Under the pieces are notes generated by a model, which was not told where the DNA came from, did no database searches, and worked only from the letters and a program-made list of their open reading frames with translations. From positions 62,001 to 126,000 of the forward strand of contig NZ_JAHCSH010000001.1 of the NCBI RefSeq assembly GCF_018474005.1: a stretch of DNA of 64,000 bases. Reading direction: 5' to 3'. The translations under genes and the position numbers were made by a program. Source of the DNA: Curvibacter sp. CHRR-16. GTDB taxonomy: Bacteria > Pseudomonadota > Gammaproteobacteria > Burkholderiales > Burkholderiaceae_C. Of this stretch, positions 57,160 through 64,000 are shown piece after piece (the stretch's first letter is position 1; the number at the start of each line of letters is the position of its first letter).

Positions 57160-59151
57160 ATGGCTAGCAAACCCACTCCCACTCCTGACTATTCCGAAGG
57201 CTCCATCCGTGTGCTCAAAGGGCTAGAGCCCGTCAAGCAGCGCCCGGGCATGTACACCCGCACCGACAACCCGCTGCACATCGTGCAGGAGGTGATAGAC
57301 AACGCCGCCGACGAAGCGCTCGCGGGCTTTGGCAAAAAAATCAAGGTCACGCTGCATGCCGATGGCTCGGTCAGCGTGGAGGACGACGGGCGCGGCATTC
57401 CTTTTGGTATGCACCCGGAAGAGAACGCCCCCGTGATTGAACTGGTGTTCACCCGCCTGCACGCGGGCGGCAAGTTCGACAAGGGCAAGGGCGGTGCCTA
57501 CAGCTTTTCGGGCGGTTTGCACGGCGTGGGGGTGAGCGTGACCAACGCCTTGGGCAAGCGGCTGGAAGCCACCAGCTACCGCGACGGCCAAGTGGCCCGC
57601 TTGGTGTTCGCAGGCGGTGATGTGATTGAGCCACTGCAGGTGCGCAAAGCGGGTGAGGCCGCTGATGGCGAGAAAGACCGCAAACAAGGCACCACCGTGC
57701 GCGTTTGGCCCGATGCGCAGTATTTCGAGTCGGTGCAGTTTCCCATGGGGGAGTTGGCCCATTTGCTGCGCAGCAAAGCCGTGCTCATGCCCGGCGTGAC
57801 CGTGAGCCTGACGGTGGAGAAAACCCGCGAAACCCAGACCTGGCAATACAAAGGTGGCTTGCGCGACTACCTGAGCCAGACGCTCAATGGCGAGCCCGCT
57901 ATTCCCTTGTTTGAGGGCGATGGCTTTGCCGACGCCGGGCACGAGAGCTTTGCCGAAGGCGAGGGCGCTAGCTGGTGCGTGGCCTTCACCGAAGAGGGTG
58001 CGCCCGTGCGCGAGAGCTACGTCAACCTGATTCCCACCAGCGCAGGCGGCACGCACGAGAGCGGTCTGCGCGATGGGCTGTTCCAAGCGGTCAAGAGCTT
58101 TATCGACCTGCACAGCCTGCTGCCCAAAGGCGTCAAGCTGATGCCCGAAGACGTGTTTGTGCGCGCCAGCTATGTGCTGAGCGCCAAGGTGCTGGATCCG
58201 CAGTTCCAGGGCCAAACCAAAGAGCGCCTGAACTCGCGCGATGCAGTGCGTTTGGTGTCAGGCTTTGTGCGCCCCGCGCTGGAGTTGTGGCTCAACCAGC
58301 ACGTGGAGTACGGCAAAAAACTGGCCGAGCTGGCCATCAAGGCCGCGCAAACCCGCCAGCGCGCTGGCCAAAAAGTAGAAAAACGCAAGAGCAGCGGCGT
58401 GGCCGTGCTGCCCGGCAAGCTGACCGACTGCGAGAGCCGCGATCTGGCCTACAACGAGCTGTTTTTGGTCGAGGGGGACTCCGCTGGCGGCAGCGCCAAA
58501 ATGGGCCGCGACAAAGAGACCCAAGCCATCTTGCCCTTGCGCGGCAAGGTGCTCAACACCTGGGAAGTGGAGCGCGACCTCTTGTTCAAGAACACCGAAG
58601 TGCACGACATGGCCGTGGCCATTGGCGTCGATCCGCACGGGCCGGACGACACCCCCGACCTGTCTGGCCTGCGCTACGGCAAGGTGTGCATTTTGAGTGA
58701 CGCGGATGTGGATGGTTCGCACATCCAGGTGCTGCTGCTCACCCTCTTTTTCCGCCACTTCCCCAAGCTGATAGACGCCGGGCACGTGTACGTGGCGCGC
58801 CCACCGCTGTTCCGCGTGGACGTGCCCGCCCGTGGCAAAAAGCCCGCCAGCAAGGCCTACGCGTTGGACGAGGGCGAGCTGCAAGCCATTTTGGACAAGG
58901 CTGTGAAAGACGGCGTGGCGCGGGAGAAGTGCCAGATCAGCCGCTTCAAAGGCTTGGGCGAGATGAATGCCGAGCAGTTGTGGGACACCACCCTCAACCC
59001 TGACACGCGCCGCCTGCTGCCCGTGGCCTTGGGCAGCGTGGACTTTGCCGCCACCGTGGAGTTGATGACCAAACTCATGGGCAAAGGCGAAGCCGCCGCC
59101 CGCCGTGAACTGATGGAGCTGCACGGCGATGCCGTGGAAGTGGATATTTGA
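57160..59151 (+). CDS. parE: DNA topoisomerase IV subunit B
   Basis: This 663-residue ATPase subunit works with ParC to decatenate sister chromosomes. The GHKL site shows EVIDNAADEALAGF, DDGRGIPFGMHPEE and SGGLHGVGVSVTNAL. The TOPRIM part has EGDSAGGSAKMGRD and DADVDGSHI. The start is the ATG at 57160 (MASKPTPTP). The overall length and the parC partner separate it from GyrB. Confidence 0.95.
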   Translation: MASKPTPTPDYSEGSIRVLKGLEPVKQRPGMYTRTDNPLHIVQEVIDNAADEALAGFGKKIKVTLHADGSVSVEDDGRGIPFGMHPEENAPVIELVFTRLHAGGKFDKGKGGAYSFSGGLHGVGVSVTNALGKRLEATSYRDGQVARLVFAGGDVIEPLQVRKAGEAADGEKDRKQGTTVRVWPDAQYFESVQFPMGELAHLLRSKAVLMPGVTVSLTVEKTRETQTWQYKGGLRDYLSQTLNGEPAIPLFEGDGFADAGHESFAEGEGASWCVAFTEEGAPVRESYVNLIPTSAGGTHESGLRDGLFQAVKSFIDLHSLLPKGVKLMPEDVFVRASYVLSAKVLDPQFQGQTKERLNSRDAVRLVSGFVRPALELWLNQHVEYGKKLAELAIKAAQTRQRAGQKVEKRKSSGVAVLPGKLTDCESRDLAYNELFLVEGDSAGGSAKMGRDKETQAILPLRGKVLNTWEVERDLLFKNTEVHDMAVAIGVDPHGPDDTPDLSGLRYGKVCILSDADVDGSHIQVLLLTLFFRHFPKLIDAGHVYVARPPLFRVDVPARGKKPASKAYALDEGELQAILDKAVKDGVAREKCQISRFKGLGEMNAEQLWDTTLNPDTRRLLPVALGSVDFAATVELMTKLMGKGEAAARRELMELHGDAVEVDI

Positions 59152-59204
59152 TTGCTATCAAATTGATAGCTGCATTAGCATATCCCATAAGCTCTGGAGC
59201 TGAA
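59152..59204 (+). repeat. Palindromic interspersed repeat between parE and parC
   Basis: The element begins one base after the parE stop. Its first part is an inverted repeat (GCTATCAA / TTGATAGC) and its second holds AGCATATCCCATAAGCTCT. It aligns with the mutL copy at 20661-20713 over its full 53 bases. From memory, similar elements lie between many Comamonadaceae genes. Confidence 0.7.
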
Positions 59205-59218
59205 TTGACTGTTGAACT

Positions 59219-61546
59219 ATGACCGATCAAGCAACGATTGACCTGAGCAGCCCTAGTGGCGGCGACAACGACCTCAACCTTGCCAGCTACGCGCAGCGGG
59301 CCTACCTCGAATACGCCCTGTCCGTGGTCAAGGGCCGTGCGCTGCCCGATGTGGTGGACGGACAAAAGCCCGTGCAGCGGCGCATTTTGTACGCCATGCA
59401 GCGCATGGGGCTGGGTTACAGCGGCCCCAATGGCAATACGCCCGCCAAACCGGTCAAAAGCGCCCGTGTGGTGGGCGATGTGCTGGGCCGCTTTCACCCG
59501 CATGGCGACCAAGCAGCGTACGACGCGCTGGTGCGCATGGCGCAGGACTTCAGCCAGCGCTACCCGCTGATCGACGGGCAGGGCAACTTCGGCAGCCGCG
59601 ACGGCGACGGCGCTGCGGCCATGCGCTACACCGAAGCGCGCTTGTCCAAGATCACCAGCTTGCTGCTGGACGAGATTGACATGGGCACGGTGGACTTCAT
59701 CCCCAACTACGACGGCTCCACCGAAGAGCCGCGCCAGTTGCCAGCGCGCCTGCCTTTTAGCTTGCTCAACGGGGCCAGCGGCATCGCGGTGGGCTTGGCC
59801 ACCGAAATTCCCAGCCACAACCTGCGCGAAGTGGCCGATGCTTGCGTGGCCCTGATCAAGAACGACAAACTTTCCGACGACGAGTTGTTCACCCTCGTCC
59901 CCGGCCCGGACTACCCCGGTGGCGGGCAGATCATCAGCACCGCCAGCGACATAGCGGACGCCTACCGCACGGGGCGTGGCAGCCTCAAGGTGCGGGCGCG
60001 CTGGAAGATAGAAGACTTGGCGCGCGGCCAGTGGCAACTGGTGGTGACCGAATTGCCGCCCGGCGTGAGCGCCCAGCGCGTGCTCGAAGAGATTGAGGAC
60101 ATCACCAACCCCAAGGTGAAGGCGGGTAAGAAGGCGTTGACGCAGGAGCAAACCCAACTCAAGGCCAGCATGCTGGGCGTGCTCGACGGCGTGCGCGACG
60201 AGTCCAGTAAAGACGCGCCCGTGCGCTTGGTTTTTGAGCCCAAGAGCAGCCGTATCGAGCAGCAAGAACTCATCGTGGCGCTGCTGGCGCACACCAGCTT
60301 GGAAACGTCGGCTCCCATCAACCTGACGCTGATTGGCTTGGATGGCAAGCCGGTGCAAAAGTCGCTGCGCCAGATGCTGACGGAGTGGATTGCGTTTCGT
60401 CACCAGACCATTGAACGGCGCAGCCGCCATCGCTTGGGCAAGGTGCTGGATCGCATCCACATCCTCGAAGGCCGCCAGTTGGTGCTGCTCAACATCGATG
60501 AGGTGATTGCCATCATCCGCGCCAGCGACGAGCCCAAGGCCGCGCTGATGGAGCGCTTCCGCTTGAGTGAGCGCCAGGCCGAGGACATCCTCGAAATCCG
60601 CTTGCGCCAGTTGGCGCGCTTGGAAGCCATCAAGATCGAGCAGGAGCTGTCGGAGCTGCGCGGCGAGCAGCAAAAGCTGGAAGAAATTTTGAACAGCCCC
60701 GCTGCGCTGCGCCGCCTCATGGTCAAAGAGATTGAGCTGGACGCCAAAACCTTTGCCGATGCGCGCCGCACGCTGATTCAGGCCGAGAAGAAAGTGGTCG
60801 CCGAGGTCAAGGTGGTCGATGAACCCGTGACCGTGGTGGTGAGCCAAAAGGGCTGGGTGCGCGTGCGCACCGGCCATGGCCACGAGGCGGGCAGCTTTGC
60901 CTTCAAGGCGGGCGACGCGCTGTATGGCACCTTCGAGTGCCGCAGCGTCGATACCCTGCTGGTGTTTGGCAGCAATGGGCGCATCTACTCCGTGGCCGTG
61001 TCGGCCTTGCCCGGTGCACGCGGTGATGGGCAGCCCATTACTACCTTCATCGAGCTGGAAACGGGTACGCAGATTGCGCATTACTTTGCCGGAGCGGCTG
61101 CTACCCAGTTGCTGCTGGCATCGAGTGGCGGCTATGGCTTCTTGGCACAGGTGGAGCACATGGTCTCGCGTCAGAAAGCGGGCAAAGCCTTTGTGACCTG
61201 CCAAGTGGGCGAGACGCTGTGTGCGCCTTCCCTGGCCGCCGGGGCTACGCAGGTGGCCTGTGCATCGGTGGGGGGGCGCATTTTGACTTTTGACATCACC
61301 GAACTCAAAGTGCAGCCCAACGGCGGGCGTGGCCTCATGCTGCTGGATTTGGAAGACAAAGACAGCTTGGCTGGCGCGGCAGCCTACACCCGCAGTGTGC
61401 GCTTGCAGGGACTGGGGCGTGGTGGCAAAGAGCGCGAGGAGACGCTGGAAATTCGCAGTCTGAACAATGCCAAGGCCGCACGCGGTCGCAAAGGCAAAGC
61501 TGCAGATTTAGGGTTCAAACCCCAGAGAATTGTGCGAGTGGAATAG
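59219..61546 (+). CDS. parC: DNA topoisomerase IV subunit A
   Basis: This 775-residue catalytic subunit cuts and rejoins DNA. The start region has [36 protein letters not shown]. The active Tyr is in [11 protein letters not shown]. The quinolone-pocket region [19 protein letters not shown] carries the wild-type-like residues for this group. The C-terminal beta-propeller domain begins about 500. It follows parE after 67 bp that hold the palindromic repeat. Confidence 0.95.
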   Translation: MTDQATIDLSSPSGGDNDLNLASYAQRAYLEYALSVVKGRALPDVVDGQKPVQRRILYAMQRMGLGYSGPNGNTPAKPVKSARVVGDVLGRFHPHGDQAAYDALVRMAQDFSQRYPLIDGQGNFGSRDGDGAAAMRYTEARLSKITSLLLDEIDMGTVDFIPNYDGSTEEPRQLPARLPFSLLNGASGIAVGLATEIPSHNLREVADACVALIKNDKLSDDELFTLVPGPDYPGGGQIISTASDIADAYRTGRGSLKVRARWKIEDLARGQWQLVVTELPPGVSAQRVLEEIEDITNPKVKAGKKALTQEQTQLKASMLGVLDGVRDESSKDAPVRLVFEPKSSRIEQQELIVALLAHTSLETSAPINLTLIGLDGKPVQKSLRQMLTEWIAFRHQTIERRSRHRLGKVLDRIHILEGRQLVLLNIDEVIAIIRASDEPKAALMERFRLSERQAEDILEIRLRQLARLEAIKIEQELSELRGEQQKLEEILNSPAALRRLMVKEIELDAKTFADARRTLIQAEKKVVAEVKVVDEPVTVVVSQKGWVRVRTGHGHEAGSFAFKAGDALYGTFECRSVDTLLVFGSNGRIYSVAVSALPGARGDGQPITTFIELETGTQIAHYFAGAAATQLLLASSGGYGFLAQVEHMVSRQKAGKAFVTCQVGETLCAPSLAAGATQVACASVGGRILTFDITELKVQPNGGRGLMLLDLEDKDSLAGAAAYTRSVRLQGLGRGGKEREETLEIRSLNNAKAARGRKGKAADLGFKPQRIVRVE

Positions 61547-61570
61547 CCTAATAAGAACTATTATTCGGTC

Positions 61571-62839
61571 ATGGTTCACACAGTCCCCACCAACGTTTGG
61601 ATACCATCGACCGAATGGTGGTTGCATTTGCCCAGTGGTGTGTTGGTATCGGTCAATGGGGTTATCCAGTTTGCCAATCCCATGGCGGCCCAAATTTTGG
61701 AGGTGCCCGATGCCTCTGTACTCATAGGGCAGTCTTTTTGGAACTATCTCCACCCCTTGGATCAGCACCGCATCCGCTCGCGGGTTCGGGTAGTGGAAGA
61801 CAAGACTGAAACAGTCCCCGTGACCGAGTGCCGCGTCATCACTGCACGCGGGGGAGAGCGTGTGTTGGCTGTGCGCAGCTCGCCCATGCAGCACATGGGG
61901 CAAATGGCCATCATTGCCACCATGCTGGATATGACCGATAGGGCTTTGATGGAAAGTCGCTTGCGCGAGAGTGATAGCAACTTCAATCGCCTGATGCGCA
62001 GCTTGCAGGATGTGTACTACCGCACCGATGCCCAAGGCATCGTCGTCTACGTGTCTGCGGCGGTGCAGCGGATTTTGGGTTATGCACCGGAAGAGGTGAT
62101 TGGCCAATCAGCCGTCCAGTTTTACCCAGATGCCAATGAACGTTTGGCCGTGATACAGGCAATCCGCAACCAAGGGTCAGTCTATGAGTACCCAGGTCGT
62201 TTGCGCCACCACAATGGCACGCTCATCGATATTTCCATCACATCCAATGTGCTGTTGGATGAAGATGGTGAATTTGCCGGGGTGGAGGGTATTTGGCGTG
62301 ATGTGACCGAGAGCAAGCGCATGCAGCAGCGCTTGCAGGAGTTGGTTATCCAAGACCAACTGACAGGGTGCCTGAACAGGCGGGGCGTGATGGAGTTTTT
62401 GTCCAAAACCTTTCAACAGCGCGCTGTGGCCGATCGGCGTCGGCACATGCCTTTTTCCGTACTAGTCATCGATTTGGATCTCTTCAAAAGCATCAACGAT
62501 AACTACGGGCATTTGGTTGGCGACATGGTGTTGCGCGGGGTGGTGGAGCGCATCAATGCCCAGTATCGTCCGCAGGATTGTTTTGGCCGCGTGGGAGGGG
62601 AGGAGTTTTTGCTCGTTCTCGATGACGCAGACATAGTCCAAGCGCGGGATGTGGCCGAGCGGATTCGCTGCGCGGTAGAGGCCGCACCAATGGTAGAGGG
62701 GGACTTGGCCATTCCCATCACCGTCAGCATTGGGGTAGCCCAGTACGAATTGGATGATGAGTCGGCCATGCGGGTGTACGAACGAGCCGATGAAGCGCTT
62801 TATCAAGCCAAGACCTTGGGGCGAAATCGCGTCGTTTAG
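61571..62839 (+). CDS. PAS-PAS-GGDEF diguanylate cyclase
   Basis: This 422-residue soluble protein has two PAS domains (about 15-125 and 135-260, with VYYRTDAQGIVVYVSAAVQRILGYAPEEVIG in the second) and a GGDEF domain (about 265-422). The active site is GGEEF, and an RxxD inhibitory site (RPQD) lies five residues earlier. No membrane helix is seen, so it probably senses a cytosolic cue. The ATG at 61571 follows parC by 24 bp. No EAL domain is fused. Confidence 0.92.
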   Translation: MVHTVPTNVWIPSTEWWLHLPSGVLVSVNGVIQFANPMAAQILEVPDASVLIGQSFWNYLHPLDQHRIRSRVRVVEDKTETVPVTECRVITARGGERVLAVRSSPMQHMGQMAIIATMLDMTDRALMESRLRESDSNFNRLMRSLQDVYYRTDAQGIVVYVSAAVQRILGYAPEEVIGQSAVQFYPDANERLAVIQAIRNQGSVYEYPGRLRHHNGTLIDISITSNVLLDEDGEFAGVEGIWRDVTESKRMQQRLQELVIQDQLTGCLNRRGVMEFLSKTFQQRAVADRRRHMPFSVLVIDLDLFKSINDNYGHLVGDMVLRGVVERINAQYRPQDCFGRVGGEEFLLVLDDADIVQARDVAERIRCAVEAAPMVEGDLAIPITVSIGVAQYELDDESAMRVYERADEALYQAKTLGRNRVV

Positions 62840-62849
62840 CACAGTGCGA

Positions 62850-63497
62850 TTAGAACAAGCGCCAGCTGGCTTGGATTTTGGCCAACAACGCTTTGGCCAC
62901 CGTTTGTCCCAGCTCCCCAGCGGTCAAACCGCCTTGTTTGCTACCCACCTCTTTGAGCACGATGTCGGGCAGCTTCATGCCCACGGTATGGCCCAGCATA
63001 AAGCCTGCGCTGGCTTGTACTTTGGCATCGCTGATGCGCAGTTCGCGCACGATAAAGCGCCGGGGGGTTGTGCTGGCGCTGCCAGGGCCTAAATAGCGGT
63101 TGATATTGCGCACAATGGTTTCCAAGTTGGTCGTGCCATTGGCCTTTTCATAAATCAGCTTGGGTTGCACGATGCGCACCCGCTCTATCGTGACTACTGG
63201 GCTGGCCAAGCTGCTGGCCTCTATATCCAGTTCAATGCGTTCCACGGAGAGCGCATGTTCGGTGGCAAATCCTGCGGGATTGCCCACCACCAAGTGCATG
63301 ATGGCTCCATGCCCGGATGTGGCTTGCAGTTGCACCGATTCGACTTGCACACGCGCACCTGTCATGGCGCTGCCGTAGTCGCGCAGGGCTTGCGCCGCCA
63401 GCCCATCCAGATTGCGGTTGAGCCACCATGCGCCAAAGGCCAGTGCCCCCATGAGCAGCACCAGCAGCGCCAACACGACAAGCTTGTATTTATTCAT
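62850..63497 (-). CDS. Uncharacterised envelope protein, AsmA-like N-terminal pattern
   Basis: This 215-residue protein has an N-terminal membrane anchor (about 5-26, LVVLALLVLLMGALAFGAWWL). An extracytoplasmic part is rich in beta strands: GARVQVESVQLQATSGHGAIMHLVVGNPAGFATEHALSVERIELDIEASSL and later FIVRELRISDAKVQA. Short beta repeats of this kind recall AsmA/DUF748 proteins that handle lipids or outer-membrane assembly, but the protein is much shorter. It ends in a helix rich in Leu and Ala. The function is unknown. Confidence 0.65.
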   Translation of the reverse strand: MNKYKLVVLALLVLLMGALAFGAWWLNRNLDGLAAQALRDYGSAMTGARVQVESVQLQATSGHGAIMHLVVGNPAGFATEHALSVERIELDIEASSLASPVVTIERVRIVQPKLIYEKANGTTNLETIVRNINRYLGPGSASTTPRRFIVRELRISDAKVQASAGFMLGHTVGMKLPDIVLKEVGSKQGGLTAGELGQTVAKALLAKIQASWRLF

Positions 63498-63553
63498 ACA
63501 GCCATGGTACGGCAGCGTCCGAGTGCGGCCTATCCCTCGCTATCATGGCTTGC

Positions 63554-63694
63554 ATGAAAACGAGTTATCTGTTCATCGCCATTATTCTGTGCAACGCCGT
63601 GGGCTTGTTTGCCACAGCGCGTTTTGTCAAAACCCTCATGCTGGCCTTGAGTGGTGCCATCGCCTTGTACGGACTGATTCGCCTACTGGGCTAG
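63554..63694 (+). CDS. Small two-helix membrane protein
   Basis: This 46-residue product has two hydrophobic segments: YLFIAIILCNAVGLFATA and TLMLALSGAIALYGLIRLL, separated by RFVK. A Met three codons upstream is an alternative start. It is divergent from the AsmA-like gene and convergent with a GGDEF gene. There is no homologue that I recognise, and the short length leaves some doubt that it is expressed. Confidence 0.55.
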   Translation: MKTSYLFIAIILCNAVGLFATARFVKTLMLALSGAIALYGLIRLLG

Positions 63695-63710
63695 CCAGTC
63701 GCGGGCTGGC

Positions 63711-64000
63711 TCACGCACTGTCGTTGCGCCGCGTGAGCTGGTGGTCTGCGTAGTAGCGGCGTTTGGCGTCGAACATGCGTTGGTCGGCCTTGTGGATGGC
63801 GCTTTCCACTTCGCTCGGCCCGCTGCAGCTAGCTGTACCCACCGATAGGCTGAGTTTTTGGCCGGGGTAAAACTGGTTGTTCAAATCCAGAATGCTGCCC
63901 AGGCGTTCTTGGAATGCTTGGGCTGCGCGTTCGTCCGATCCTGGCATCAGGGCCACAAACTCATCGCCCCCGGTGCGGGCCACGCACACGTGCGACAAGC
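63711..64000 (-). CDS. Diguanylate cyclase, C-terminal part only
   Basis: This is the end of a GGDEF domain whose N-terminal part lies beyond the right edge. The active-site motif appears as VARTGGDEFVALMPG. The later LSLSVGTASCSGPSEVESAIHKADQRMFDAKRR is the usual domain end. The frame is open to position 64000. Whether an inhibitory site or sensor domain precedes it cannot be seen. Confidence 0.88.
   Translation of the reverse strand, partial: LSHVCVARTGGDEFVALMPGSDERAAQAFQERLGSILDLNNQFYPGQKLSLSVGTASCSGPSEVESAIHKADQRMFDAKRRYYADHQLTRRNDSA

Noticed and set aside
59075..61204. A 709-codon open frame on the minus strand opposite parC
   Set aside because: It mirrors the G+C-rich third positions of parC and has no recognisable domain or start signal.

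Overview
The window looks like a chromosome segment from a betaproteobacterium of the order Burkholderiales, most likely family Comamonadaceae. The evidence is gene order (dapA-bamC, pyrG-kdsA-eno-ftsB, an operon of a sigma factor with DUF3619, DUF3106 and RDD proteins, and queG next to tsaE-amiC), protein resemblance, and short interspersed palindromes of a type I remember from that family. The segment is gene-dense: about 63 coding regions, no gap above 200 bp, and no rRNA, tRNA, CRISPR array, insertion sequence or prophage that I can see. Most genes are housekeeping.

Layout. 1-2.9 kb: end of a type II polyketide or aryl-polyene-like cluster (two ketosynthases and a phosphopantetheinyl transferase). 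2.9-8.4 kb: mltD-gloB, a methyltransferase with rnhA, and moaA-mobA. 8.5-13.9 kb: a TonB-dependent receptor, a periplasmic binding protein and a hybrid histidine kinase, tightly coupled, facing a LuxR-type response regulator; this is the best candidate for an undescribed sensing system. 14-17 kb: ppa, cheW, nadE, glnB. 17-19.8 kb: sigma-factor operon ending in dgkA. 19.9-28.2 kb: mutL, dedA, azlCD with a divergent XRE-cupin regulator and twin operator-like sites, amiC-tsaE, queG and an isochorismatase-like hydrolase. 28.3-38.1 kb: a chemoreceptor, an AEC permease, xerD, an OsmC-YcaO fusion, a lipocalin, EAL/HDOD and DUF455 proteins, and hslO. 38.2-44.5 kb: a signalling block of one large phosphorelay kinase and two diguanylate cyclases. 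44.5-49.6 kb: a long operon pyrG-kdsA-eno-ftsB-isomerase-kinase. 49.7-53.5 kb: coaBC, dut, an FKBP, an L16 hydroxylase and a small Ala/Pro-rich lipoprotein with a structured leader. 53.5-57.1 kb: dapA-bamC and an MFS permease coupled to a 55-residue membrane protein. 57.2-64 kb: parE-parC, another diguanylate cyclase, an envelope protein, a 46-residue membrane protein and a truncated GGDEF gene.

Themes. Signalling is dense: at least four GGDEF proteins, two hybrid kinases, a chemoreceptor and CheW. Many genes overlap by 4 bp and are probably translationally coupled. A short palindromic repeat occurs between parE and parC and, unusually, inside the mutL reading frame; weaker look-alikes lie in coaBC, amiC and the 3' end of pyrG. 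All calls come from reading the sequence; no database search was run.
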